In this document: positions 9,402 through 17,425 of the stretch, in pieces
Position numbering within the stretch: the stretch's first letter is position 1
Layout: the number at the start of each line of letters is the position of its first letter
Source of the DNA: DASSNU01 sp035701265
GTDB taxonomy: Bacteria > Gemmatimonadota > Gemmatimonadetes > Gemmatimonadales > Gemmatimonadaceae
DNA: 64,000 nt
Assembly: GCA_035701265.1 (NCBI GenBank)
Contig: DASSNU010000020.1
Location: 186,001 to 250,000 of the forward strand
Direction of reading: 5' to 3'
Translations under genes and position numbers: made by a program
The notes under the pieces: model-generated
Told to the model about the DNA's origin: nothing
The model's input: only the letters and a program-made list of their open reading frames with translations
Database searches by the model: none

Positions 9402-9615
9402 GATATTACTTAGATGTATCGAAAATACGGCGGCCGCTCGCTGGTTGATGGTGGCCGGCGCTCTCCTGCCGCGGAAAAGTCCGTTCCCGCCGGCCATGGC
9501 CACGAACCGGCGGTCTCACGCCTCACGCCCCGTTCGACCGATGCCGCTTCGATGCTGCGGAGCCTGCAGGTTCACCCATGCTCCGTTGCCCGCCCCTCTC
9601 AGCGAGACCTACCTT

Positions 9616-10179
9616 ATGGGCATGCCCGCCGCCACGACTCACTGGACTGCCGACATGGTGCGCGCGCTCCCGGACGACGGGAAGCGCTACGAGGTGGTGG
9701 ACGGGGAGCTTCTCGTGGCCCCCGCGCCCACCTGGGATCACCAGCGCGCCATCCGGGAGCTGTTCCTGCGACTGCATCCGTACATCACCGCGCACCGACT
9801 CGGCCAGGTCATCTGGGCTCCCGCCGACGTCACCTTCAGCACAACGCGCATGGTGGAGCCGGACCTCTTCGTGGTCCCGCTCGTCAGCGGGCGCGAGCCG
9901 CGCACGTGGGAGGAAGTCGGGCGTCTCCTACTGGCCGTGGAAGTTCTCTCTCCCAGCACCGCGCGCGCGGACCGGCAGGTGAAGCGCCGGCTGTATCAGC
10001 AGGAGAACGTCCCCGAATACTGGATCGTGGACGTGGACGCGCGGCTCATCGAGCGCTGGCGGCCGACTGACGCCCGCCCGGAGATCCTGACGGAGCGCCT
10101 CGGCTGGCAGCCGGACGCGGCCTATCCGCCGATCGAGATCGCGCTGGACGAGTACTTCGCGGAGGTGTGCGGGGAGTAG
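9616..10179 (+). CDS. Uma2-family (DUF820) PD-(D/E)XK nuclease-like protein
   Basis: A 187-residue protein. ATG 9616 is used because homology-like sequence begins just after it (HWTADMVRALPDDGKRYEVVDGEL); an ATG two codons later is also possible. The Uma2 fold is recognisable from RYEVVDGELLVAP, the metal-binding EPDLFVV and VEVLSPST, then the VPEYWIVDVD strand. These proteins resemble restriction endonucleases, occur in many copies in cyanobacteria and other phyla, and have no settled function. It stands alone between the divergent padR region and the convergent clpP-like gene. Confidence 0.85.
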   Translation: MGMPAATTHWTADMVRALPDDGKRYEVVDGELLVAPAPTWDHQRAIRELFLRLHPYITAHRLGQVIWAPADVTFSTTRMVEPDLFVVPLVSGREPRTWEEVGRLLLAVEVLSPSTARADRQVKRRLYQQENVPEYWIVDVDARLIERWRPTDARPEILTERLGWQPDAAYPPIEIALDEYFAEVCGE

Positions 10180-10386
10180 GGGTGCGCGCGACAACGACAC
10201 GTGGATGCCCCGAGCTTTACGGCTGTTCTCCAGTGCTGCCGCCGTGGTGCCGGTGTAGCGCGTAAGGATGGTGCCGCGCACGACACCGGGCACCGCGCCT
10301 TCGCTGCGCCGATCGCTCGGCCGCGGGGCGCGGGCATGTGGGGCGACAGACGCTCCGCTCCCGCGCTGGACCTCGGAGCCGTCCCG

Positions 10387-10980
10387 TTACGCCGACGGCA
10401 GATCGTCCGCGCGCTCGATCACCTTTCCGGTGAGCCCGTAGCGCACGGAGGCTTCCGCGTCGAGCCAGAAATTGCGGTGCGTGTCTTCCTCGATGCGCTC
10501 GAGCGGCTGCCCGGTGGCCTTGGAGAAGATCCGGTTGAGCCGCTCGCGCATGCGCAGGATCTCGCGCGCTTCGATCTCGATGTCGCTGGCGGAGCCTCCC
10601 ATGCCTCCCTGCGGCTGGTGCAGGAGGAAGCGCGTGTTGGGGAGACAGAAGCGGCGCTCGCGCGGGGCAGCGCAGTAGATGAGCGCGCCGGCGCTCGCCA
10701 CCCACCCCGTGCCGACCATGCGCACCGGCGGGTGGATGAACCGGATCATGTCGTGGATCGTGTCGCCTGCCTCCACGTGTCCGCCCTGCGAGTTCACGTA
10801 GACGGTGATCGGGTCATCGGATTCCGCGGCCAGCGCGAGGAGCTGCGCGGTGACACTTGCCGCGAGCTTCTGCGTGATCTCTCCACTGATCACGATCACG
10901 CGCGCGCGGAGGAGCCGGCTGGTGAGGAGCTCCGAGTGCTCCGTGGGATCGACAGTCTGTTGCTGGTCGTCGTGCGGCAT
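10387..10980 (-). CDS. ClpP-family serine protease homologue with Asn at the third catalytic position
   Basis: A 197-residue protein that aligns end to end with ClpP. The nucleophile region GWVASAGA gives Ser96 and LLHQPQGG gives His121. SDIEIEAREIL and the GQPLERIEEDT helix are conserved. Where canonical ClpP has Asp in DTERDRFL, this protein reads DTHRNFWL, so the third triad residue is Asn170. Some second ClpP paralogues (for example Listeria ClpP1) have the same change and work in mixed rings. It may therefore be a partner subunit rather than the housekeeping ClpP. No clpX or tig gene is adjacent. Confidence 0.88.
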   Translation of the reverse strand: MPHDDQQQTVDPTEHSELLTSRLLRARVIVISGEITQKLAASVTAQLLALAAESDDPITVYVNSQGGHVEAGDTIHDMIRFIHPPVRMVGTGWVASAGALIYCAAPRERRFCLPNTRFLLHQPQGGMGGSASDIEIEAREILRMRERLNRIFSKATGQPLERIEEDTHRNFWLDAEASVRYGLTGKVIERADDLPSA

Positions 10981-11070
10981 GCGGATGTCTCGCGGCTAGT
11001 GGGTGACCGCGAAAGGTAGGGGAGGGGAGCGGGAGGGTGGAAGGGGGTGCTTCGGGGGAGACGCGTCCGC

Positions 11071-11136
11071 CTACTCGTGCCGCAGCGCCTCCACGGGATC
11101 GATACGCGTGGCTGCGCGCGTTGCGCTCAGCCCTCC
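11071..11136 (-). pseudogene. Remnant of the C-terminus of a MacB/ADOP-type ABC permease
   Basis: Minus-strand reading gives about 21 codons, GLSATRAATRIDPVEALRHE, then a TAG stop. This closely matches the conserved last residues of MacB/ADOP-type permeases (ARRAARIDPxEALRxE). No start or upstream permease sequence is present; the frame runs directly into the end of the FAD-subunit gene. It looks like the leftover end of a deleted gene. The fragment is short, so the call is tentative. Confidence 0.5.
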
Positions 11137-11146
11137 ACCGCGCCCT

Positions 11147-12145
11147 CTACGCGCGCGACTTCTCCCCCCGCACCGCGCGCAGCGCCCGCCCCACGTACAC
11201 GCGCACCATCTCCTTCCGCCACGCGAGCGTGAAGTCCGTGTTGTCCATCGGCTTGGCGGGGCGGAACGCGGCGTCCGCCGCAGCGTCGATGGCGTTGTCG
11301 TCCAGACGCGATCCGACGATCACCGCTGCCGCCTCCGGCACCGCCTGCGGATACGACGCTACCGCGCCGAGCACGATGCGCGCGTCGCGCACGGTGCCAT
11401 CATCCACGCGGTCGACGTACGCTGCCACACCCAGTACGGGGAAGTCGAACGAGCCGCGCCGGCGGAGTTTCTCGTACGACGCGCGCCACCCGTTCACCAC
11501 CGGCAGGTGATACGACAGGAGCAGCTCGTCCGGCTCCTTGGTGAGGTACGCCATCCCGTCGTTCCGGTACAGTGCGGCCGCCGGGATGCGCCGCTCTCCA
11601 CGCGCGCTCGCGAGCGTCACCTCGGCGCCGAGCGCCACCGCCACCGGTACGCCGTCCGACGACTGCACCGCCCAGCAGCGCGGGCTCGACGGCGCCACCC
11701 AGCAGATGGCGCCGTCCTTCTTCATGCAGAATTCGATCGCCTTCCGCCACTCGTACGTCTGGTCGTAGTAGTTGCACCGCGTGTCGAGCAGCAGGTTGCC
11801 GCCGATCGTCCCCATGTTGCGAAGGAGCGGTGTGGAGACCACGCGCGCCGCGTGCGCCACCGCCGGGTAGTGGTGCACGATGACCGGATGCGACGCGAGT
11901 TCCGTGAGCGTCACGCCGGCGCCGATCGTCATCCCGCTCTCGGGCGCGCCGCGGATCTCGCGCAGCTCGCTCACGCGCGCGAGCGAGATCACCGTGGCGG
12001 GCGTCTGCTGCCGCCGCTTCATGTTCGGGTAGAGATCGGTGCCCCCGGCCACGTACGCGGCGTCGGGACCGGCGTCGTGGCGCAGTCGGATGGCGTCGCT
12101 CGCACTGGACGCCTGCACGAAACGGAATCGTGGGAGGCGAAGCAT
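11147..12145 (-). CDS. FAD-binding subunit of a molybdenum hydroxylase, HcrB-like with extra Fe-S insert
   Basis: A 332-residue medium subunit of the xanthine dehydrogenase family. FAD motifs AGGTDLYPNMK and LLRNMGTIGGNLLLDTRC are present. Residues about 122-160 form an insertion with four cysteines (C124, C140, C148, C157; spacings 16, 8 and 9). That matches the extra [4Fe-4S] cluster loop of 4-hydroxybenzoyl-CoA reductase beta subunits, which ordinary xanthine or CO dehydrogenase flavoproteins lack. Its ATG overlaps the stop of the large-subunit gene (TGATG). Electrons would pass between FAD, the Fe-S clusters and the Mo cofactor. The substrate is not determined. Confidence 0.9.
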   Translation of the reverse strand: MLRLPRFRFVQASSASDAIRLRHDAGPDAAYVAGGTDLYPNMKRRQQTPATVISLARVSELREIRGAPESGMTIGAGVTLTELASHPVIVHHYPAVAHAARVVSTPLLRNMGTIGGNLLLDTRCNYYDQTYEWRKAIEFCMKKDGAICWVAPSSPRCWAVQSSDGVPVAVALGAEVTLASARGERRIPAAALYRNDGMAYLTKEPDELLLSYHLPVVNGWRASYEKLRRRGSFDFPVLGVAAYVDRVDDGTVRDARIVLGAVASYPQAVPEAAAVIVGSRLDDNAIDAAADAAFRPAKPMDNTDFTLAWRKEMVRVYVGRALRAVRGEKSRA

Positions 12146-14751
12146 CAGCGAGGATCTCCTCCACCGCCGCCCCGGGCCGTTCGCACCCGGCCGGCAGTCG
12201 TGCCTGCGCCGTCTCCCGCTTCCCGTGCAGTCTCTTCACCACCGCTCGCAGCGCGCGCTCTTCCTTCACCACCAGTCCCCGATCCAGGCACCGATGCCGC
12301 GATCGGTACGCTCGACGGTCCGCCCACCTCGCTGTGCGCGCGTCCATCCACCTCGCGCCCATTCCCGCCCTGCGCCGGCGTGAGCACGCGCGCCGGCTCG
12401 GGGAACGCGTACTCCGGTACCTTCGTTGGGCCGTAGCGTCCCTCCTTCCCCTTCATCTTCTCCTTCAGCGTCTTCAACACCTTGTGTGGCGAGCACGGCA
12501 CCTCGTCCACGCGGACTCCCACGGCGTCATACACTGCATTCACCACGGCCGGCGGGATCGGGAGCAGCGGCCCCTGTCCCGCCTCCTTGGCGCCGAACGG
12601 TCCGTTCGGATCAGCGTCCTCGATGAGGAACGTCTCCACGTCGCACATCTCGAAGGTGGTGGGACTCTTGTACTCGAGCATGCTCGGATGGTGATGCACC
12701 ACGTGCCGCTCCGCATCGCGATACGTCATCTCCTCCATGAGCGCTTCGCCGAGCCCCATGTACACGGAGCCTTCCACCTGGCCGACCACGAGGAGCGGGT
12801 TGATGGCGCGCCCCACATCGTGTGCAATCCATACCTTGGGCACGCGCACGATCCCTGTCTCCGGCTCCACCTCCACTTCCGCCACCGCGCACGAGTACGA
12901 GTAGGCGGGAGACGGACCCACCCCCGCGCCCTTGTAGCGCCCCGGCGAGCGCGGCGGCGTGTACGAGCCCACCGTGCCGATGGTGCCGTGCATCGTCTCC
13001 GCGTGCTGCACCGCTTCGGCGAACGTCATCCCCGTCTCGGCGTTCTCGCCATCGAACACACGGCCGCCCGCGAACACCAGCCGCTCCGCGGGCACGCCGA
13101 GCTTCTTCGCCGCGCCCTGCGCCACGAGCTCGCGCGCGCGCTCGGCCGCCTGGATCGCGGCGTGACCGGTCATCATCGTCACGCGGCTGGAGTAGGAGCC
13201 CAGGTCCACCGGAGTGAGACTCGTGTCCCCTGTCACCACGTGGACGTCCACCTGCTCCAATCCCAGCACGTCGGCCACGAAGGCGGCGAGCATCGTGTCG
13301 GAGCCCTGCCCGATGTCGGTCGATCCGCAGAACGCAGTGACGCCACCCGAGCGGTCGAGCTTGAGCTGCACTCCCGAGTGCGGCATCTGGTTCCAGTAGA
13401 TCGGGAGCCCTGCGCCGGAGATGTACGACGAGCAGGCGATCCCCACGCCGCGCCCGAAGGAGAGTTTGCGGAACTTCTCGCGCCACGCGCTCGCCTCGAC
13501 CACCGCGTCGATGCACGCGCCCAGCCCCATGCTCCCGATGCGCAGCCAGTTGGCGGTGACCGAGTGCGCGGGCTGCAGGATGCGCTTCCGCATCTCCGCC
13601 GGGTCGAGCTGCAGGCGGTCGGCCACCTTGTCGAGCTGCACCTCGAGCGCGAAGCGCGGTTGCGGCGTGCCGTGTCCGCGCTTGGGACCGCAGGGTGGCT
13701 TGTTGGTGAAGGCGCGCAATCCGCGGAAGCGATAGTGCGGCACCTCGTACGTCACCGTCTGCAGCGCGCCCGTGTAGTACGTGCTCGCGACGCCGTACGA
13801 GCCGTACGCACCGCCGTCCAGATACGACTCGAAGTCGAGCGCGACGATCGAGCCGTCGCGCTTCACGCCCATGCGCGAGCGCATGAGCACCGGGTGGCGC
13901 CCGCGGTGGCAGTAGAACACCTCCTCGCGCGTGAGCGCGATCTTGACCGGGCGCCCCGTGACGCGCGCCAGATGCGCGACGACGATCTCGTGCGCAAAGG
14001 GATCCGACTTGCCGCCGAAGCCGCCGCCATTGGGCGTGGCGATCACGCGGATGTGTCCGGCCGGGATCTCCAGCACCTTCGCCAGCGCGCGATGCACGTA
14101 GTGCGGCGTCTGCGTGCTCGACCAGAGCGTGAGCCGCCCATCGGGGGACCAGTGCGCGAGCGCCGCGTGCTGCTCCATGGGGAGGTGCGTGTTCCCCTCG
14201 TAGAAGAACACGTCCTCCTGCACGATGTCCGCCGTCGCCATCGCGTCGTCCACGCTCCCGAACTCGAGCGAGACCACCTTGTGCACGTTGCCGTCGTCGC
14301 CGTAGGGGTGGATGAGCGGGTCGCGGAGCGCGATGGCTCCCTCGATGCTGTCCACCGGCGCGAGCGGCTCGTACTCGACGTCGATGAGATCGCACGCTTC
14401 GGCGGCCGTCTCCTCATCGAGCGCCGCGACGGCGGCCACCGGATCGCCCACGAACCGCACGACATCGCGGCAGAGCGCGTGCTCGTCCTGCGAGATGGGG
14501 AGAATGCCGAACGGGATGGGGAGCGCGTCACCCGTGATCACCGCCGCCACCCCGGGGAGCGCCGCCGCGCGAGCGGTATCGATGCGCACGATGCGCGCGT
14601 GCGGCAGACGCGAGCGGAGCAGCTTGCAGTGCAGCATGCGCGGGAGGGAGAGGTCGTCCGCGTAGCGCAGCTCTCCCGTCACCTTGGCGGCGGCGTCCAC
14701 CTTGCGAGGCGACGTGCCGACCACGCCATGTGTTCCCGCGCGCTCAGCCAT
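12145..14751 (-). CDS. Molybdopterin-binding large subunit of a xanthine dehydrogenase / HcrA-family enzyme
   Basis: An 868-residue catalytic subunit. ATG 14751 (MAERAGTHGVVGTSPRKVDA) overlaps the small-subunit stop by 8 bases and matches family N-termini; the longer frame only adds a basic leader. The Ald_Xan_dh a/b hammerhead domain is at about 10-120 (KVTGELRYADDLSLPRMLH). The Mo-pterin domain follows, with GGGFGGKSDPF, GHGTPQPRFALE and QGSDTMLAAF. The probable catalytic Glu is in GLGEALMEEM near the C-terminus. It acts with the adjacent Fe-S and FAD subunits as a hydroxylase or reductase of an unknown aromatic or heterocyclic substrate. Confidence 0.92.
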   Translation of the reverse strand: MAERAGTHGVVGTSPRKVDAAAKVTGELRYADDLSLPRMLHCKLLRSRLPHARIVRIDTARAAALPGVAAVITGDALPIPFGILPISQDEHALCRDVVRFVGDPVAAVAALDEETAAEACDLIDVEYEPLAPVDSIEGAIALRDPLIHPYGDDGNVHKVVSLEFGSVDDAMATADIVQEDVFFYEGNTHLPMEQHAALAHWSPDGRLTLWSSTQTPHYVHRALAKVLEIPAGHIRVIATPNGGGFGGKSDPFAHEIVVAHLARVTGRPVKIALTREEVFYCHRGRHPVLMRSRMGVKRDGSIVALDFESYLDGGAYGSYGVASTYYTGALQTVTYEVPHYRFRGLRAFTNKPPCGPKRGHGTPQPRFALEVQLDKVADRLQLDPAEMRKRILQPAHSVTANWLRIGSMGLGACIDAVVEASAWREKFRKLSFGRGVGIACSSYISGAGLPIYWNQMPHSGVQLKLDRSGGVTAFCGSTDIGQGSDTMLAAFVADVLGLEQVDVHVVTGDTSLTPVDLGSYSSRVTMMTGHAAIQAAERARELVAQGAAKKLGVPAERLVFAGGRVFDGENAETGMTFAEAVQHAETMHGTIGTVGSYTPPRSPGRYKGAGVGPSPAYSYSCAVAEVEVEPETGIVRVPKVWIAHDVGRAINPLLVVGQVEGSVYMGLGEALMEEMTYRDAERHVVHHHPSMLEYKSPTTFEMCDVETFLIEDADPNGPFGAKEAGQGPLLPIPPAVVNAVYDAVGVRVDEVPCSPHKVLKTLKEKMKGKEGRYGPTKVPEYAFPEPARVLTPAQGGNGREVDGRAHSEVGGPSSVPIAASVPGSGTGGEGRARAASGGEETAREAGDGAGTTAGRVRTARGGGGGDPR

Positions 14752-15481
14752 GTCGCGCCGCGCCGTTCGGTGTGTTGTCGCGTGCGCGGCCTTCGTCCGC
14801 CGTGCGCGGCGCGTCGCCCTCACCGCGCATCGCATCGCGCATCACGGCCGCGGCGCGCTCCACCGCCTCGTAGATCTTGAGGTAGCCGGTGCACCGGCAG
14901 AGGTTTCCGCTCAACGCGTCGACGATCTCGGCACGCGTGGGGTGCGGGTTCTCGTCCAGCAGCGCGCGTGCGGTAAGGAGAAAACCCGGCGTGCAGTAGC
15001 CGCACTGCGCGGCTCCCAGGTCGGCGAAGGCTTCCTGCAGCGGGTGCAGCCGCGCGCCGGCCGACATCCCTTCCACCGTCTCGATCCGCGCGCCGTCGTG
15101 CGCCGCCGCGAGCGCCAGGCAGGAGAGCGCCGGCATCCCATCGATCACGACGGTGCACGTGCCGCACTCCCCCAGCTCGCAGCCGTGCTTGGTACCGGGG
15201 AGCGCGAGCTCTTCGCGCAGCACCTCGAGCAGCGTCTTGTTCGGCGCGAACGACACGTCCCGCGGCTCGCCGTTCACGACGAACCGCGCGTGTGTGGTGC
15301 GCCGCTCGGGTGGGTCGATGGCGACCGGCGCTGGAGCGGTGCCGGAGTGCGCGGGAGGAGGGGACACGCGACCTCGATGCGGAGTGAGAGCGCTGCCGTG
15401 CGCGGATGTGGCCGCAGCAGTGCCGCCTGTACGAGGCGCGGAGGCACTCGCGCGCAGCGCAGCGGCCTCACGGCGGCGCAT
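14744..15481 (-). CDS. [2Fe-2S] small subunit of the molybdenum hydroxylase
   Basis: A 245-residue frame. The plant-ferredoxin-like cluster uses C101, C106, C109 and C121 (GCELGECGTC). The second helical [2Fe-2S] cluster uses C160, C163, C195 and C197 (CGYCTPGF, CRCTGY). The core starts near residue 64, so the first 60 or so Ala/Pro/Arg-rich residues are unusual. GTG 15367, with GAGG just upstream, is an alternative start giving a more typical length. The order small-large-FAD is that of many CO dehydrogenase-like operons, and all three genes overlap, indicating coupled translation. Confidence 0.92.
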   Translation of the reverse strand: MRRREAAALRASASAPRTGGTAAATSAHGSALTPHRGRVSPPPAHSGTAPAPVAIDPPERRTTHARFVVNGEPRDVSFAPNKTLLEVLREELALPGTKHGCELGECGTCTVVIDGMPALSCLALAAAHDGARIETVEGMSAGARLHPLQEAFADLGAAQCGYCTPGFLLTARALLDENPHPTRAEIVDALSGNLCRCTGYLKIYEAVERAAAVMRDAMRGEGDAPRTADEGRARDNTPNGAARHG

Positions 15482-15843
15482 TCTTCACGATGCGTCACTG
15501 CGACACGCTCACGCAAGGCGTTGGCGCGACCGTCCTACGTACTCGCCTCTCATGCGGAGCGCGCGGGAACGCGCCGAGTGCGAAGCGCAGAGGAACGCCG
15601 TGAGGTGGGACCCCGCGCAAAGCGCTCGCCGCGCGCGGCTGTACGCCGTGCCCGCGGCGCCTGCACCGGGCGCTCGCGGCTCGCGCTGGGTACTCGCGGC
15701 CGGAGCGGCACCCCACGCGTGTCGCGTGGCGAGTGCCGGGGTGTCCTTGCCCTGATACCCCGTCCGGCACGTCCCTTGCCCGCTACCGAGCACGCTTCGC
15801 GCATGGAACCGCGGAGTGCTCATCCGTATCGGAGGGAAGCGCC
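15482..15843. other. Divergent intergenic region, no gene seen
   Basis: A 362-bp stretch between the hydroxylase operon (minus) and csbD (plus). No open frame looks coding. It must hold promoters for both directions, but I found no convincing sigma-70 pair. A GGAAC-N15-CGTA arrangement near csbD is too close to its start codon to trust. Confidence 0.5.
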
Positions 15844-16104
15844 ATGAGTGACCGAGACAAGGACCTGTCGCAGCGCGGGCTGGAGAATCAGGTCAAGGGA
15901 GCGGGGAAGGAGGTCGAAGGTCGTGTGCGCAACGCAGCGGGTGACGTGGTGGGGGATACGAGCGAGCAACTGAAGGGCAAGGCGAAGGAGATGCAGGGCA
16001 AGGCGCAACGGAAGTTCGGTGAGGCCGAAGATGATCTCGACGATCGGACCGAGCGCGACCGGGACATCGATCGCGACCGCGACCTCGAGGAGGACGAGCT
16101 GTAG
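15844..16104 (+). CDS. CsbD-family stress protein
   Basis: An 86-residue, highly charged protein. GGAGGG stands 6 bases before ATG 15844. The CsbD pattern is clear: NQVKGAGKEVEGRVRNAAGD, then QLKGKAKEMQGKAQRKFGEAEDD. The tail is an Asp/Arg/Glu run (TERDRDIDRDRDLEEDEL). CsbD proteins are small general-stress proteins of unknown biochemical role, usually abundant in stationary phase. It is a single-gene unit closed by a strong bidirectional hairpin. Confidence 0.92.
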   Translation: MSDRDKDLSQRGLENQVKGAGKEVEGRVRNAAGDVVGDTSEQLKGKAKEMQGKAQRKFGEAEDDLDDRTERDRDIDRDRDLEEDEL

Positions 16105-16138
16105 ACCGACGCGCCGTCATCGGTAGAGTCGATGCACG

Positions 16139-16171
16139 ACCGCCCGGCACGTGAGCTACGTGCCGGGCGGT
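16139..16171. terminator. Bidirectional terminator between csbD and the permease gene
   Basis: A perfect 14-bp stem pairs 16139-16152 with 16158-16171 around the loop GAGCT. It sits in the middle of the 102-bp gap between convergent genes, so it can serve both transcripts. Confidence 0.75.
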
Positions 16172-16206
16172 GATCGTTCCGAGATCGTCGAACCGCCTGT
16201 TGCGTG

Positions 16207-17424
16207 TTACTCGTAGCGGAGCGCGACGATCGGGTCGAGGAGTGCGGCGCGGCGCGCGGGCCACACGCCGAAGATCACGCCGACCAGCCCCGAGAAGACG
16301 AATGCGAGCAGGATGGAGCCCGGCGAGACGTCGGTGTTCCAGTGGAGTCCGTCGCGCAGCACCATCGCGCCCCCCGCGCCGAGCAGGATCCCGATGGCGC
16401 CCCCCAGCACGCACAGCACCACGGCCTCGATCAGAAACTGCAGCAGGATGTTGATGCGCGACGCGCCGAGTGCCTTGCGAATCCCCACCTCTCGCGTGCG
16501 CTCGGTGACCGACACCAGCATGATGTTCATGATGCCGATGCCGCCCACCAGGAGACTCACCGTGGCGATGCCGGCCAGGAGCAGACCGAACACCTGTGTG
16601 GTCTCCTGGAAAGCGTTCAGGAAGTCGGCGCGGTTGCGGATCTCGAAGTCATCATCCTGCCCCGTGGGAATGCGATGCTCGCGGCGGAGGATGCGCTCGA
16701 TCTCCGACATGGTTTGCGGGATGAGCTGCTCCGAGGGCGCCAGCACGTTGATGGTGCGGAGGTCCTTGGTGTCCATCACGCGGAAGCGCGCCGTGTTGAG
16801 CGGGATGACGATCTGATCGTCGGGGTCGGAGAATCCCGTGGCGCCCCCCTTGGTCGCGAACACGCCCACGACCTGATGCGGCACACCGCGAATGCGAATG
16901 GTCTGGCCGACGATCGCGTTGGCATCTCCGGCCAGATTCTCCGCGGTGGCCCACCCGAGCACCGCCACGCGCTGGCGTCCCCGGTTCTCCGCCTCGGTGA
17001 ACATCCGTCCCACACCGATGGTGTACTTGGCGACCGACGGGTAGTTGGGCGTGGTCCCGATGATCTGTGTGTTGGTGTTCTTGTTCAGGTACTGCACCTG
17101 AAGCTGCCGCGTCATCTCCGGCTCGACGGCGGCGAACATCGTTCCCTGCAACTCCAGCGCTTCCGCGTCGGACACCTCCAGCCGGGCGCGGTCGGTGGCG
17201 GAGGCAATGCCGCCGGAAAATTGGCGTCGCGGCACCACCGCCAGCAGCGTGGTCCCGAGCGAGGACAGGCGCTCGTTCACCGCGTTCTGCGCGCCGCGGC
17301 CGAGCGCGACCATCGCGATCACGGCGGCCACGCCGATCACGATGCCGAGCATGGTGAGCACGGAGCGCAGCTTGTTGGCGCGGAGCGCCGCGAGCGCGAC
17401 GCGGATGATCTCGAGAAAGAGCAT
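16207..17424 (-). CDS. MacB-type ABC transporter permease without ATPase domain
   Basis: A 405-residue inner-membrane protein. ATG 17424 was chosen because it follows the adaptor stop by one base and begins at the typical MLFLEIIRVALAALRANKLRS segment. TM1 is at about 20-45 (LTMLGIVIGVAAVIAMVALG), then a MacB-like periplasmic domain (about 50-270). Three C-terminal helices form the FtsX domain, with VGGIGIMNIMLVSVTERTRE and the final DPIVALRYE. Canonical MacB carries an N-terminal ATPase; here none is fused and none is encoded in this operon. The ATPase must come from elsewhere, if one is used. Confidence 0.9.
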   Translation of the reverse strand: MLFLEIIRVALAALRANKLRSVLTMLGIVIGVAAVIAMVALGRGAQNAVNERLSSLGTTLLAVVPRRQFSGGIASATDRARLEVSDAEALELQGTMFAAVEPEMTRQLQVQYLNKNTNTQIIGTTPNYPSVAKYTIGVGRMFTEAENRGRQRVAVLGWATAENLAGDANAIVGQTIRIRGVPHQVVGVFATKGGATGFSDPDDQIVIPLNTARFRVMDTKDLRTINVLAPSEQLIPQTMSEIERILRREHRIPTGQDDDFEIRNRADFLNAFQETTQVFGLLLAGIATVSLLVGGIGIMNIMLVSVTERTREVGIRKALGASRINILLQFLIEAVVLCVLGGAIGILLGAGGAMVLRDGLHWNTDVSPGSILLAFVFSGLVGVIFGVWPARRAALLDPIVALRYE

Positions 17425-17425
17425 A

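Larger units (their letters stand above)
9198..9615. other. Divergent intergenic region padR / Uma2 gene
   Basis: A 418-bp stretch with no gene I can support. It contains the padR promoter and operator (9374-9401) and a roughly 165-base padR leader with a 15-17 base direct repeat. The 200 bases nearest the Uma2 gene show no clear promoter. Confidence 0.6.

Noticed and set aside
15805..15828. GGAAC-N15-CGTA as an ECF promoter for csbD
   Set aside because: The implied transcription start would fall on or after the ribosome site 9-13 bases before the ATG, which makes it unlikely.
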